Assembly (NCBI GenBank): GCA_937998875.1
Contig: CALLBO010000009.1
Span: 293,036 to 357,035 of the forward strand
Reading direction: 5' to 3'
Length of the DNA stretch: 64,000 nt
Source of the DNA: an uncultured Granulosicoccaceae bacterium
Lineage (GTDB): Bacteria > Pseudomonadota > Gammaproteobacteria > Granulosicoccales > Granulosicoccaceae
Below are positions 54,851 through 64,000 of this stretch, piece after piece. The notes beneath the pieces are model-generated. The model saw only the letters and a program-made list of their open reading frames with translations. It was not told the DNA's origin and made no database searches. The translations under genes were made by a program, and so were the position numbers. Numbering within the stretch: position 1 is the first letter of the stretch; each line of letters starts with the position of its first letter.

Positions 54851-56770
54851 TTAAGCTGACTCTGAAAGCTCCATAATCAATGCATTCATGCGACTGACAA
54901 ATCCAGCTGCATCGTCGAGCTGACCGCCCTCTGCCAGTACCGCCTGATCAAGCAACAACATACTCCAGTCACCAAAGCGATCTTCATCAGATTCGTTGTC
55001 CATTTTCTTGAGAATTGGATGTGTCGGGTTGATTTCAAGCGTTGGTTTGCTGTTTGGAACTTCGTGGCCTGCCTGCTTCATCAGCTGTTGCATATGCATC
55101 GCCATTTCCTGTTCACCCAGGACCACACAAGCAGGTGACGTCGTCAATCGATGCGAGACACGAACTTCTTCAACCTTATCTTTTAATTGTTCTTTGAGGC
55201 GTTCGACCAGCTTTTCAGATTCCTTCTCAACATTTTCCTGCGCTTCCTTTTCTTCTTTGTCGCTGATCTCACCAAGATCAAGATCACCTTTGGCAACAGA
55301 GCTCAGCGATTTTTCATCAAATTCATTCAGATAGCTCATCATCCATTCGTCAACGCGATCGTACATGATGAGAACTTCCACATCTTTTTTGGCAAAGATC
55401 TCCAGATGCGGACTGTTCTTGCCGGCAGTGTAGCTGTCTGCAGTGATGTAGTAGATCTTGTCCTGCCCTGGCTTCATACGCGAGATATAGTCTGCAAAGC
55501 CGACGCTTTGCTCATCAGAATCATTATGCGTTGAAGCAAAGCGATACAAGCCCGCGACTTTTTCTTTATTGGCGAAGTCTTCACCCGGCGCTTCCTTTAA
55601 GCACGCACCAAACTGACCCCAAAACTCTTTGTAATCGTCCGGATCATTCTTCGCCATGCCTTCCAGTAGCGATAGAACTTTCTTAACCGACGCACCACGA
55701 ATGCTTTCTACCACCTTGTTGCTCTGCAGAATCTCACGCGAAACATTCAATGGCAGGTCACTGGAATCTACCAATCCACGAACAAAACGCAGGTAGCGAG
55801 GCATCAGCTTTTCAGCTTCATCCATGATAAAAACTCGCTGGGCATAGAGTTTTATACCGTGTTGCTGATTGGCATCGTATAAATCAAATGGAGCACGCTT
55901 TGGTATATATAGAAGCGAAGTGTACTCAAACTTACCTTCAACGTGATTGTGCGACCAGGCAAGTGGATCTTCCCAGTCGTTGCTTACTTGCTTGTAGAAA
56001 GCCTTGTAGTCGTCTTCCGAGATATCATTGCGAGAGCGCGTCCATAGCGCAGATGCATCGTTTACTTTTTCAAACTCAGCTTCTTTCTTTTCTTCTTCTT
56101 TGTCATCTTCGGATGGCGGTGGCAATACCTCAAGCATCTGAATAGGAAAAGTAATATGGTCAGAGTACTTTTTAATGATACCGCGCAGTCGCCAGTTGTC
56201 TGCAAACTCATGGCAGTCTTCACGCAGATGCAAGGTTACCGATGTCCCTTTCTCTGCCCGCTCAATTTGCTCAAGCTGGTAACTACCTGTGGCCTCACTT
56301 TCCCAACGAATACCGTTGGTAGCAGCGTCACCTGCTTTGCGGGTGGTGAGCGTGACTTTATCTGCCACTACAAATGCTGAGTAAAAACCAACGCCGAACT
56401 GACCGATCAATTTTGAGTCTTCTTTCTGATCGCCGGTAAGCGCTTCTAGAAACTGCTTGGTACCGGATTTTGCGATCGTACCAATATTGTTGATCACATC
56501 TTCACGGTTCATACCGATGCCGTTATCAGTAATTGTGATCGTCTTGGCTTCGTCATCGAACTGAATTTTGATGGCGAGTTCCGACTCCCCTTCATTCAGC
56601 GCATCATTTGCTACCGCCTCAAAACGCAACTTGTCACAAGCGTCTGACGCATTCGAGATCAGCTCGCGAAGAAAAATTTCCTTGTTGGAGTAGAGCGAGT
56701 GAATCATCAGCTTCATTAGCTGATTGACCTCGGCTTGGAACTCCATGGTTTCTGCAGTCTGGGTTGTCAT
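54851..56770 (-). CDS. htpG: Chaperone protein HtpG (Hsp90)
   Basis: A 639-residue Hsp90. N-terminal ATPase motifs: FLRELISNASDACDKLR, ITDNGIGM and GQFGVGFYSAFVVADKV; then middle and C-terminal dimerisation domains. A charged linker with DDKEEEKKEAEF lies near residue 230. A GGGAG ribosome-binding sequence precedes the ATG, and a sigma-32-like promoter lies ~55 bases upstream. Confidence 0.97.
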   Translation of the reverse strand: MTTQTAETMEFQAEVNQLMKLMIHSLYSNKEIFLRELISNASDACDKLRFEAVANDALNEGESELAIKIQFDDEAKTITITDNGIGMNREDVINNIGTIAKSGTKQFLEALTGDQKEDSKLIGQFGVGFYSAFVVADKVTLTTRKAGDAATNGIRWESEATGSYQLEQIERAEKGTSVTLHLREDCHEFADNWRLRGIIKKYSDHITFPIQMLEVLPPPSEDDKEEEKKEAEFEKVNDASALWTRSRNDISEDDYKAFYKQVSNDWEDPLAWSHNHVEGKFEYTSLLYIPKRAPFDLYDANQQHGIKLYAQRVFIMDEAEKLMPRYLRFVRGLVDSSDLPLNVSREILQSNKVVESIRGASVKKVLSLLEGMAKNDPDDYKEFWGQFGACLKEAPGEDFANKEKVAGLYRFASTHNDSDEQSVGFADYISRMKPGQDKIYYITADSYTAGKNSPHLEIFAKKDVEVLIMYDRVDEWMMSYLNEFDEKSLSSVAKGDLDLGEISDKEEKEAQENVEKESEKLVERLKEQLKDKVEEVRVSHRLTTSPACVVLGEQEMAMHMQQLMKQAGHEVPNSKPTLEINPTHPILKKMDNESDEDRFGDWSMLLLDQAVLAEGGQLDDAAGFVSRMNALIMELSESA

Positions 56771-56825
56771 ATTAGCTCCCGCAAATAAGCCGAAAATATA
56801 GCCAAAAATTAAATACTGCTGAGTA

Positions 56826-56853
56826 TGTAGCGGTAGGTATCGGGAATTTCAAG
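56826..56853 (-). promoter_or_regulatory. Possible sigma-32 (heat-shock) promoter for htpG
   Basis: On the minus strand CTTGAAA (56847-56853) is followed after 13 bases by CCGCTACA, which is near the CCCCATNT -10 of heat-shock promoters. About 55 bases upstream of the htpG ATG, as expected. The -10 match is imperfect. Confidence 0.5.
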
Positions 56854-56900
56854 CTGGAAGGTTCATCCGGATTCCAGGCTTTCGCATTGACCTACGCAAA

Positions 56901-56924
56901 CAAGCCGCCCGGGTAGGCGGCTTG
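56901..56924 (-). terminator. Terminator of the rpsP-rimM-trmD-rplS operon
   Basis: CAAGCCGCC/GGCGGCTTG, a perfect 9-bp stem, followed on the minus strand by TTTG, 28 bases after the rplS stop. The T-tract is short. Confidence 0.75.
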
Positions 56925-56951
56925 CGTATAACAATCTAACGGTGTTACCGC

Positions 56952-57305
56952 TTACTTGTTATCGAGCTTTTCTTTAATACGAGCCGCCTTACCGGTCAGG
57001 CCACGCAAATAGTAGAGTTTCGAGCGGCGCACATCACCACGTCGCTTCACTTCAATACCGGCTACCAACGGGCTATAGGTCTGGAAAACGCGCTCAACGC
57101 CCTCTCCATGGGAGATTTTGCGAACGGTAAAAGCCGAGTTCAAACCACGGTTGCGACGCGCGATGACTACACCTTCAAACGCCTGAAGACGCTCACGCTC
57201 TCCTTCCTTAACCCGAACCTGCACAACCACGGTGTCACCCGGGCCGAATTCAGGAACCTCTTTGTCCATTTGTTCCGCGTTGATCGCGTCGATTATGTTA
57301 CTCAT
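56952..57305 (-). CDS. rplS: Ribosomal protein L19
   Basis: 117 residues: [43 protein letters not shown] and [33 protein letters not shown], the standard L19. Last gene of the conserved operon, 58 bases after trmD. Confidence 0.97.
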   Translation of the reverse strand: MSNIIDAINAEQMDKEVPEFGPGDTVVVQVRVKEGERERLQAFEGVVIARRNRGLNSAFTVRKISHGEGVERVFQTYSPLVAGIEVKRRGDVRRSKLYYLRGLTGKAARIKEKLDNK

Positions 57306-57363
57306 CGCTCCACTCCGTACGTGTGGTATTCAAATTATTGTCTTATGCAGACAGCCCGGGAGG

Positions 57364-58128
57364 CTATTCGTCTGCATCCAAAATGTTGTGCTCATCTTTA
57401 AACTGCCGCAGCAACTCTCGGTCATTTTCACAGAGTGAATCCAACTCGATCAATGATCGACGTCGTAACCACGTTCTGCCAAGTGACTGCTTGCGCCGCC
57501 AGCGAGCAATTGCTGCATGATCTCCACCGAGAAGCACGTCAGGCACTTTCATGCCATCATGATCCTCAGGTCTGGTGTAGTGAGGGCAGTCAAGCCAGCC
57601 GTCACCTGCATAAGAGTCATTAACCGCAGACTCCTGATGTCCCAGTACCCCGGGGATTTGCCTTGCAATCGCATCGATGACAACCATCGCTGCCAACTCA
57701 CCGCCACTCAGTACGTAGTCACCGATGGAGATTTCACGATCAATCTCGCGACTGATCAATCTTTCATCAATGCCTTCGTAGCGACCGGCCACGAGTATTA
57801 AATTTTCTTCTAGGGCGAGTTCCTCAACCAGCGTCTGGTTAAGTTGCTCACCCTGCGGACTCATATAGACCACCGGTGCCGACTTTGCCGTCAGCTCCCG
57901 ACTACGATTAATCGCATCGGTCAGTGGCTGCACCGTCATTACCATGCCAGGCCCGCCGCCGTAAGGCCTGTCATCAACTGTCCGGTGTCGGTCAGTTGCA
58001 AAGTCACGCGGGTTAACCGGGTTAATCCGCAACAATCCGTTTTCTACCGCTCGACCAGTCACTCCATACTGACCAACTACTTCAACCAGCGCAGGAAACA
58101 AAGTCACTACCGCGATTGAATTGTTCAC
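57364..58128 (-). CDS. trmD: tRNA (guanine(37)-N1)-methyltransferase
   Basis: SPOUT enzyme that methylates G37 next to the anticodon. Seen: [61 protein letters not shown]. The GTG at 58128 gives 254 residues, equal to E. coli, with a GGGA ribosome-binding sequence upstream. The open frame extends to 58167 into rimM. Confidence 0.95.
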   Translation of the reverse strand: MNNSIAVVTLFPALVEVVGQYGVTGRAVENGLLRINPVNPRDFATDRHRTVDDRPYGGGPGMVMTVQPLTDAINRSRELTAKSAPVVYMSPQGEQLNQTLVEELALEENLILVAGRYEGIDERLISREIDREISIGDYVLSGGELAAMVVIDAIARQIPGVLGHQESAVNDSYAGDGWLDCPHYTRPEDHDGMKVPDVLLGGDHAAIARWRRKQSLGRTWLRRRSLIELDSLCENDRELLRQFKDEHNILDADE

Positions 58129-58148
58129 TTTAGTATCCCGGCTACCGA

Positions 58149-58679
58149 TTAAAACTCCGGATCCCAATCGACCGTCAGCGACTTGCCAGCGAGATCCACC
58201 CGAACAATCACGTCACCTTCAATCCACGGGATCAGCCGATCCTTATCTCCCTTTAGTACCAGCACATCGTTAGCACCGGTCTCCATCATGCTGTCTACCA
58301 CACCGAGTTCAACACCGTCTTTCGTTACGACGTTCAACCCGATTAAATCTGCCCAGTAATATCCGTCTTGCGAATCAGGCAACTGGCTGCGTGGCACCTG
58401 AATTTCAGCGTGTGTCAGCTTTGCAGCTTCATCACGATCATCGATTCCATCAAATTGCACCACAAAGAATTTACCGTGTGCCTTTCCCTGTAGTACTTCG
58501 AGCGTCCGTGCCGATCCGTTTTTAACCACAGACCAATCTTTATAGCCAAGAATTCCTTCAGGCGGTTCAGTAAACGACGTTACCTTGATCCACCCGCGTA
58601 CACCGAACGGTGCTGACAACTTACCCAGAACGATTAAGCGGGAGTCTTCACCTATTGCACCCCCGGCAGAATCAGTCAC
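58149..58679 (-). CDS. rimM: 16S rRNA processing factor RimM
   Basis: 176 residues with the N-terminal RimM barrel ([22 protein letters not shown]), [12 protein letters not shown] and the PRC-like C-terminus ending [13 protein letters not shown]. It binds S19 and aids 30S head maturation. It lies between rpsP and trmD. Confidence 0.96.
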   Translation of the reverse strand: MTDSAGGAIGEDSRLIVLGKLSAPFGVRGWIKVTSFTEPPEGILGYKDWSVVKNGSARTLEVLQGKAHGKFFVVQFDGIDDRDEAAKLTHAEIQVPRSQLPDSQDGYYWADLIGLNVVTKDGVELGVVDSMMETGANDVLVLKGDKDRLIPWIEGDVIVRVDLAGKSLTVDWDPEF

Positions 58680-58703
58680 GCCAAACCAAGCAGCTACCCA
58701 ACC

Positions 58704-58967
58704 TTATGCGGCAGCGGCAGCTTTCTCGCGGTGACCTTTAACCAGCTTTTGAACCCGAGGTGACACTTGCGCACCATGACCGACCCAGTAATCCAGGCGC
58801 TCGAGGTCAAGTCGCAGCGATTCTTCGTGTTCGTTCTTGGACATTGGATTGTAAAAACCCAGACGCTCAAGATAACGACCATCACGTCGGTTGCGACTGT
58901 CTGTGACAACAATTGTGTAGAACGGCTTTTTCTTTGCGCCACCGCGCGATAGTCGGATAGTGACCAT
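58704..58967 (-). CDS. rpsP: Ribosomal protein S16
   Basis: 87 residues: [41 protein letters not shown] is the S16 N-terminus. It is the first gene of the operon. A longer frame reading to 59119 in another phase is a shadow. Confidence 0.97.
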   Translation of the reverse strand: MVTIRLSRGGAKKKPFYTIVVTDSRNRRDGRYLERLGFYNPMSKNEHEESLRLDLERLDYWVGHGAQVSPRVQKLVKGHREKAAAAA

Positions 58968-59170
58968 TTCGACTTAAAATCCAGTGATTCCCGGTAGTTA
59001 CCGGGGTGGTTCAGGCTGTGGATAACATCCTGATTCGGGAAAACCGCTAAGTTTACAACAAATCTGTCGGAAATGAAGCATCTTGGCGATTTAGTTTCTC
59101 TTGAGCAGAACCAGTGCAACTTCGCATGCGCGAGTGCTGCTGGCCCAAATCCTGATATAGGTCTATTATT

Positions 59171-59198
59171 TTTGACTTAGTGTCAAATATACTATACT
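59171..59198 (+). promoter_or_regulatory. Promoter-like elements overlapping a palindrome, upstream of the membrane/Xre gene pair
   Basis: TTTGAC-N5-GTCAAA (59171-59187) is a perfect dyad. TTGACT inside it and TATACT at 59193-59198 resemble -35 and -10 boxes, but with 15-base spacing; TTTTGA at 59170 would give 17. An operator over a promoter fits autoregulation by the Xre protein encoded at 59781. The rest of the 305-bp gap shows nothing else I can support. Confidence 0.5.
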
Positions 59199-59272
59199 TC
59201 TAATTCAAGCTGACCTGCGCGCTGATCAGTCAGGCCAGCAGATCAATTCACCGACCACCAGAGGGATTAGAA

Positions 59273-59722
59273 ATGTCACATCTCCTTAGAGCCACCTACG
59301 CCTCAATGGCGACCAGCTCCATTATCTTCCTTGTCTACGCCTTCGTCGTCTTTCAAGTGGTAGGAGTCAGCTACTTCACCGGACCGGATGCACTGGTACG
59401 CATCGGCAAATCTCTTGGACTATTGATCATTGCGGGTTACGCATTTGAGTGGAGCGTCCAGATAGCGACCCTGGCATTTGGCGTCAAACGCACCGGCAGG
59501 CCGTTTAAAGAACTCATCGTCGATGAACGCGAAAAACAGATCGTCTACCGCTCTCTGTCAATTTCACTGAACGTCATCTGCTTTGGGATAGTTTTATCTG
59601 TCGGCGCACTGGCAATGGGATGGGAAGCGTTCTGGGTGTTCCACATCATCGTTCTGTTTTACGCGCTGGCAGTTGCCACCGAGTTGCTTTGTAAAATCTA
59701 TTTCTTCCGCAGGGGCTTCTAG
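59273..59722 (+). CDS. Four-helix membrane protein, DUF2178-like
   Basis: A 149-residue protein with four predicted membrane helices (about 12-33, 46-69, 92-115 and 117-142) and a short loop with KELIVDEREKQIVYRSLS between the second and third. The VDEREKQI motif is like that of DUF2178-type membrane proteins, which are often paired with small Xre regulators, as here. Function is unknown. The pair lies between ffh and rpsP on the opposite strand. Confidence 0.65.
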   Translation: MSHLLRATYASMATSSIIFLVYAFVVFQVVGVSYFTGPDALVRIGKSLGLLIIAGYAFEWSVQIATLAFGVKRTGRPFKELIVDEREKQIVYRSLSISLNVICFGIVLSVGALAMGWEAFWVFHIIVLFYALAVATELLCKIYFFRRGF

Positions 59723-59780
59723 TGGTTCATCCAGCAGACAATTACGGATTCAGGGCCATTGATAGCTGGACGGACCGTTA

Positions 59781-60005
59781 ATGGCTGATCACGGAATTAG
59801 CAACAGCATAAAAAAACACAGGTTTAACAACGGCGAGATGACACAGAAAGCACTCGCCGAAAAAGTTGGAGTGACACGTCAGACTATCGTGGCAATTGAA
59901 AACGCCAAATACTCACCAACACTTGAACTTGCGTTTAAAATCGCGGCTGTGTTCAACACCAACATTGAAGCGGTTTTTGAACACACAACATCGAGTGACA
60001 GCTAA
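59781..60005 (+). CDS. Small Xre-family (YgzD-like) transcriptional regulator
   Basis: A 74-residue protein that is all helix-turn-helix: MTQKALAEKVGVTRQTIVAIENAKYSPTLELAFKIAAVFNTNIEAVFE. This matches the compact YgzD-like Xre group. It begins 58 bases after the membrane-protein gene, ending 16 bases before ffh on the other strand. It may act on the palindrome at 59171-59187 and so control its own operon. Confidence 0.88.
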   Translation: MADHGISNSIKKHRFNNGEMTQKALAEKVGVTRQTIVAIENAKYSPTLELAFKIAAVFNTNIEAVFEHTTSSDS

Positions 60006-60020
60006 CAAAAACAAGTAAAC

Positions 60021-61379
60021 CTAAAATCCCATACCGGGGGGCATCTGCCCCTTCATACCACGCATCATTTTTTTCATGCCGCCTTTGGCCATTTTTTTCA
60101 TCATCTTGCTCATTTGAAGGTGTTGTTTCAGCAGCCGGTTTACATCTTGTATCTGCACACCCGAGCCTGCAGCAATACGTTTTTTACGCGAGCCTTTAAT
60201 GACCGCCGGAAACTTGCGCTCCTGTGGTGTCATTGAATTAATGATGGCAATCATGCGCCGCACTTGTGTGTCGTCGGCTTGGTTTTTAACGGCTTCAGGT
60301 ACATTAGACATCCCCGGCATCTTCTCCATCAGAGAGGCCATACCACCCATATTTTGCATCTGTTCCATTTGATCGCGCAGATCAACCATATCGAACGACT
60401 TGCCTTTCTGCATCTTGCGAGCAAGCCGGTCTGCTTTATCGTGATCAACCTTTTCATGAACTTCTTCAACCAGGCTGACAACATCACCCATACCAAGAAT
60501 ACGAGACGCAACCCGATCCGGGTGAAACGCTTCGAGGGCTGCCATCTTTTCACCAGCGCCTATAAACTTGATCGGCTTGCCGGTAATTACCCTGACCGAC
60601 AACGCTGCACCTCCCCGTGCATCACCGTCGGTTTTAGTCAGAATCACACCGGTTAAAGGCAGAGCTTCACCGAATGCTTGCGCGGTAGTGGCCGCATCCT
60701 GACCGGTCATGCTATCAACCACAAACAGTGTCTCTATTGGAGACAGGGTTTTATTAAGCTCTTTGATCTCTGCCATCATCTCCTCGTCAATGGCAAGGCG
60801 GCCGGCGGTATCGACAATCAACACGTCGATGTATTGCTTTTTCGCTGCAGCCAGTGCCGCGGAGGCAATATCAACCGGGGATTGATCAGGCTCACTCGGG
60901 AAAAACTCAACCCCGACGTCTCCAGCCACTTTTTGCAGCTGCTTGATTGCGGCAGGTCGGTATACATCACAGCTCACCACCATGACATTGCGTTTGTCTT
61001 TCTCTTTCAAACGCAGCGCGAGCTTACCGGTGGTGGTGGTCTTACCAGAGCCCTGCAGACCTGCCATCAGCACTACCGCAGGGGGTTGGGTAGAAAGGTT
61101 AAGACTCTCGGATTGCTCCCCCATGATCTGCACAAGTTCGTCATTAACCACCTTGATCAACGACTGCCCGGGAGACAGGCTGCCCAGCACTTCCTGACCC
61201 AGCGCTTTGGTCTGAACCGACGCAATAAACTGCTTGACCACCGGCAATGCGACGTCGGCCTCGAGCAACGCCATACGTACTTCGCGCAGCGCGTCTTTGA
61301 TGTTCTGCTCTGACAGTCGCCCCTGACCACGGAGGTTTTTGACCGTTTTACCGAGCCGTTCGCTTAGATTTTCAAACAT
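60021..61379 (-). CDS. ffh: Signal recognition particle protein Ffh
   Basis: A 452-residue GTPase that targets membrane proteins to SecYEG with 4.5S RNA. N-domain; G-domain P-loop GLQGSGKTTTTGKLA, DTAGRLA and TKTDGDARGGAAL; C-terminal M-domain rich in Met (KMSKMMKKMAKGGMKKMMRG). It reads leftward; in many gammaproteobacteria ffh is followed by rpsP, and here the Xre pair lies between them. Confidence 0.97.
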   Translation of the reverse strand: MFENLSERLGKTVKNLRGQGRLSEQNIKDALREVRMALLEADVALPVVKQFIASVQTKALGQEVLGSLSPGQSLIKVVNDELVQIMGEQSESLNLSTQPPAVVLMAGLQGSGKTTTTGKLALRLKEKDKRNVMVVSCDVYRPAAIKQLQKVAGDVGVEFFPSEPDQSPVDIASAALAAAKKQYIDVLIVDTAGRLAIDEEMMAEIKELNKTLSPIETLFVVDSMTGQDAATTAQAFGEALPLTGVILTKTDGDARGGAALSVRVITGKPIKFIGAGEKMAALEAFHPDRVASRILGMGDVVSLVEEVHEKVDHDKADRLARKMQKGKSFDMVDLRDQMEQMQNMGGMASLMEKMPGMSNVPEAVKNQADDTQVRRMIAIINSMTPQERKFPAVIKGSRKKRIAAGSGVQIQDVNRLLKQHLQMSKMMKKMAKGGMKKMMRGMKGQMPPGMGF

Positions 61380-61618
61380 GGGCGTTCTCAGGAATTAGGT
61401 GGTGAGGCGTGATCCGGCCATAAAACGGGAGCACAGGCCACTGGCTGTCTCGTACCGATTATAAGTCATACTGGCCCGTGACGCGCAGAAGCAGGCAATA
61501 TCAACTCCCAGAGCTGCCACGCACCAGCCAGCTGATCAAGCTGCTTGTGAAGCAGCTGATCCACATGAGCGGCGAAACAATTTCTCTATCGATCGCTTAG
61601 CGCAGTAGAATTGAACCT

Positions 61619-62470
61619 ATGGATGCTACGTTTTTGAATCACACTTTGCCCGGAATCGCTGCCCTGATGCTGTATCTCATCAGTTCAGCCTTTCTCTGGC
61701 ACGCAGCCATCGATCGGCCGACCACTAAACGGAATGGCGAAGGCAATCACGGCGGGCTAAGCCGCAAGCGGTTGGTACTCACCGGGGTTATCGCGCTCAC
61801 CGGTGCAGTCGCACATCTGATCATGCTGCACGGCAGTGCATTCAGTTCCAACGCGCTAAACTTTTCGTTTTTCAACTCACTGTCCGTCACCGCATGGTTC
61901 ACTGTACTACTGTTGCTCGTTGTCAGTCTGGGCCGACCGGTATTAACACTCGGGCTAATAGTATTTCCAGCAACTGCAGCGATGACAGGTCTTGCACTGA
62001 TCTTCTCCGACTCACAGGCGCTTTCAGTAGAACCACAACTTCAGTGGCACGTGCTTATCTCCGTGGTCGCCTACGCACTCCTCACCATGGCAGCTGTGCA
62101 ATCCATCCTGGTTTCACTCCAGGATAAGCGTCTGCGTGCTCATCGGCCCGGTGGTTTAGTACGGGCTCTTCCATCGTTGAAGTTGATGGAACAAGTTTTG
62201 TTGCAGCTGCTAATAGCCAGTTTCCTTTTACTAATCCTGGCCTTGGTAACCGGCGTTATTTTTCTCGACGATCTGTTCGCTCAAAGACTGGTGCACAAAA
62301 CCGCGCTTTCAATACTCGCATTGGTCCTGTTGGCGGCTTTACTGATCGGTCACTACCGATTTGGCTGGCGAGGTCAAAAAGCGGCCAAAATGACACTCGG
62401 TGCCTACATCGCTCTGGTTCTGGGATATTTCGGCAGCAAATTCGTCAAGGAACTGTTGCTCTCGAGTTAA
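61619..62470 (+). CDS. ypjD: CcsA/YpjD-like cytochrome c assembly membrane protein
   Basis: A 283-residue integral membrane protein with about eight hydrophobic helices, including WHVLISVVAYALLTMAAVQSILVSLQDKRLR, which resembles the heme-handling region of CcsA/CcmC relatives. It is the protein encoded next to ffh in gammaproteobacteria. The start ATG at 61619 is close to but divergent from ffh. Confidence 0.88.
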   Translation: MDATFLNHTLPGIAALMLYLISSAFLWHAAIDRPTTKRNGEGNHGGLSRKRLVLTGVIALTGAVAHLIMLHGSAFSSNALNFSFFNSLSVTAWFTVLLLLVVSLGRPVLTLGLIVFPATAAMTGLALIFSDSQALSVEPQLQWHVLISVVAYALLTMAAVQSILVSLQDKRLRAHRPGGLVRALPSLKLMEQVLLQLLIASFLLLILALVTGVIFLDDLFAQRLVHKTALSILALVLLAALLIGHYRFGWRGQKAAKMTLGAYIALVLGYFGSKFVKELLLSS

Positions 62471-62560
62471 ATTTGAGGCCGTTCCATCCCGCCCGGCTTG
62501 ACACAACTAGTATCACACTATACTTATGGGTATCTCTACAGGCATGGACCTATCAGCTAA

Positions 62561-63895
62561 TTGAACGATTTGCCCACCGGCTTAGTACTCGTCACCCTAC
62601 TACTTCTCATCGCGCTTTCCGGCTTTTTCTCAGGCTCTGAAACCGCACTAATGACGCTCAACCGTTACCGGCTCAGAAATCTGGCAAAGAACGGCAATCG
62701 AGGTGCCATGAAAGCAGCCGCATTGCTCGATAAGCCGGACCGTCTGATCGGCCTGATTCTGCTCGGCAATAATTTTGTCAATATCCTCGCCTCTGCCATC
62801 GCTACTGTGCTCGCTATGCAGATCTGGGGCGACAAAGGGGTTGCGATCGTCACAGGCGTATTAACGCTTGTCATTCTTATTTTTGCAGAAGTACTGCCTA
62901 AAACATTCGCCACACTAAGACCCGAAAAGCTCGGCTTTTTTGCAGCTCATATTTACACTCCTTTACTGTCGGCTGTCTGGCCAGTAGTTTTTGTTATCAA
63001 CACGGTGGTTAACAGGATGCTCGCAATGTTCGGCATTAGTATCGACAGTGCTGACAACGATCGACTGAATAGTGAAGAACTCAGAACGGTAGTACATCAG
63101 GCGGGCGACATGATTCCGGAACGCCATCAACGCCTGTTACTCAACATACTCGATCTTGAGAAAGCCAGCGTCGATGAAATCATGGTACCGAGGCAGGAGA
63201 TAGACGGCATTGATCTGGATGATCCGTGGGAAGAGAACGTAGAAAAACTCAGTAAGTCTGCCCACAGCAGGCTGCCTGTCTATCGCGAAGATCTTGATAA
63301 AGTCGAAGGCTTTGTTTACCTCAGAAGAATGCTCAGCTTTCTAAAGGGTGAGGAACTTACGCAAGCCTATTTTGAAGCCAATATACGCGATGCTTACTTC
63401 ATTCCTGAAGGCACACCCGTAACGCTGCAACTATTAAACTTCCAACAGGAGAAAAAACGTATCGGTCTTGTGGTTGACGAGTATGGAGACATTCAGGGAC
63501 TGATCACAATTGAAGACATACTCGAAGAAATCGTCGGTGAATTTACGACCGATCCTACCCATCATGATAAGTTTGACGAGATCACCATGATGCAGGACGG
63601 CACCTGCACGGTGCAGGGCAGCATTTCAATACGTGACCTCAACCGTGAATTAAACTGGGAGTTACCCACCGAAGGGCCAAAAACCTTAAACGGACTGGTA
63701 CTCGAACACCTGCAAAACATTCCCGAACGCGGTGCCTGCTTTATTATAAATGGCAGGCCAATTGAAGTAACCCAGGTTCAGGGTAACGTGGTACAGGTTG
63801 CACGAATAGACACAGTGATCGAGAATTACTCACCGCGTGAAAACAGTGATGTTGAGTTAACAGAACAAAAAATGCGACAGGCTCTTCACTCATAA
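62561..63895 (+). CDS. corB: CorB/HlyC-CorC-family membrane protein with CBS pair
   Basis: A 444-residue protein starting with TTG at 62561. The N-terminal DUF21/CNNM membrane domain contains LIALSGFFSGSETALMTLNRYRLRNLA and LGNNFVNILASAIAT; then a CBS pair (about 200-320, with MVPRQEIDGID) and a CorC_HlyC transporter-associated domain at the end (VQGSISIRDLNRELNWELP). Family members transport or sense magnesium, or help in its efflux. Placement after ypjD matches the ffh-ypjD-corB order. Confidence 0.92.
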   Translation: MNDLPTGLVLVTLLLLIALSGFFSGSETALMTLNRYRLRNLAKNGNRGAMKAAALLDKPDRLIGLILLGNNFVNILASAIATVLAMQIWGDKGVAIVTGVLTLVILIFAEVLPKTFATLRPEKLGFFAAHIYTPLLSAVWPVVFVINTVVNRMLAMFGISIDSADNDRLNSEELRTVVHQAGDMIPERHQRLLLNILDLEKASVDEIMVPRQEIDGIDLDDPWEENVEKLSKSAHSRLPVYREDLDKVEGFVYLRRMLSFLKGEELTQAYFEANIRDAYFIPEGTPVTLQLLNFQQEKKRIGLVVDEYGDIQGLITIEDILEEIVGEFTTDPTHHDKFDEITMMQDGTCTVQGSISIRDLNRELNWELPTEGPKTLNGLVLEHLQNIPERGACFIINGRPIEVTQVQGNVVQVARIDTVIENYSPRENSDVELTEQKMRQALHS

Positions 63896-64000
63896 AGTGA
63901 TATGCAGGCATCCCGTAGGAGGCTGTCGCCAAAGAATTTTTTGAAATCCTGTTCGACTATATTTTAATACACATGCCCAAAGCCAAGTCACTATCCCTAT

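Noticed and set aside
58694..59119. 141-codon leftward ORF over rpsP
   Set aside because: It is in another frame of rpsP and its own upstream region; rpsP in the correct frame is fully conserved.
60678..61313. 211-codon ORF antisense to ffh
   Set aside because: It lies wholly inside ffh on the other strand, has Leu/His/Arg-rich composition typical of shadow frames and no family resemblance.
63896..64000. Right-end sequence after corB
   Set aside because: 105 bases with no ORF, hairpin or other feature that can be supported; the next gene, if any, is outside the window.

Overview
The window reads as a chromosomal segment of a gammaproteobacterium of roughly balanced base composition. The evidence is the gene order rpsP-rimM-trmD-rplS, the block ffh-ypjD-corB, and the gammaproteobacterial families YcgL, Hsp15/HslR, Slt70, YjgR, Uup and TfpX/TfpZ. 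Type IV pilin accessory, OmpA-like, lipoprotein and periplasmic cytochrome c genes confirm a Gram-negative envelope. No prophage, CRISPR array, intact insertion sequence or rRNA operon was seen. One short element with inverted-repeat ends (8339-8520) is the only mobile-element candidate.

Layout. 1-6.5 kb: end of a pilin accessory gene, a long WecA-like glycosyl-phosphate transferase, and a 1308-residue lipoprotein built of tandem cadherin/Ig-like repeats. 6.7-12 kb: biotin ligase without a DNA-binding domain, a small lytic transglycosylase, a nucleoside-deaminase-like protein, pterin dehydratase, a GHMP kinase that closely resembles plant glucuronokinase, and an OmpA-like lipoprotein. 12-17 kb: metY with a CoA-binding partner, a histidine phosphatase, rpe, an unusual secreted GH12-like protein and tRNA-Thr(UGU). 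17-25 kb: glnS, a LysM lipoprotein, a SixA-like phosphatase, a BolA protein, a HerA/YjgR ATPase and uup. 25-32 kb: small accessory genes, a LysR regulator divergent from a DUF1127 gene, an M32 carboxypeptidase, a PhyH oxygenase, a 744-bp non-coding stretch with structured sequence, a parvulin and a second BolA. 32-44 kb: slt, tatD, adk, a peptidoglycan-binding repeat protein, a coupled metY-like/hydrolase/trmH operon, a 3-hydroxyacyl-CoA dehydrogenase, a ClC channel and mscL. 44-50 kb: a ComEA-like protein and a three-gene signalling cluster (response regulator, FecR/LysM protein, CHASE2 histidine kinase). 50-64 kb: housekeeping genes (deoxynucleoside kinase, pcnB, PII, hslR, two cytochromes c, htpG, the rpsP operon, ffh, ypjD, corB), interrupted by a membrane-protein/Xre-regulator pair between ffh and rpsP.

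How the genes fit together. Cell-envelope maintenance and sensing are prominent: two lytic transglycosylases, three LysM or peptidoglycan-binding proteins, OmpA, a FecR sensor and osmotic-release channels. Sulfur-amino-acid synthesis appears twice, as two metY-type genes in separate operons. Translation and protein targeting dominate the right end. The points most worth following up are the plant-type glucuronokinase homologue, the FecR/CHASE2/response-regulator cluster with a 19-bp tandem repeat in its middle, the GH12-like protein lacking the nucleophile, the Xre/membrane pair with a palindrome over its promoter, and two candidate small RNAs. All family assignments are from reading the translated sequence; no database search was run.
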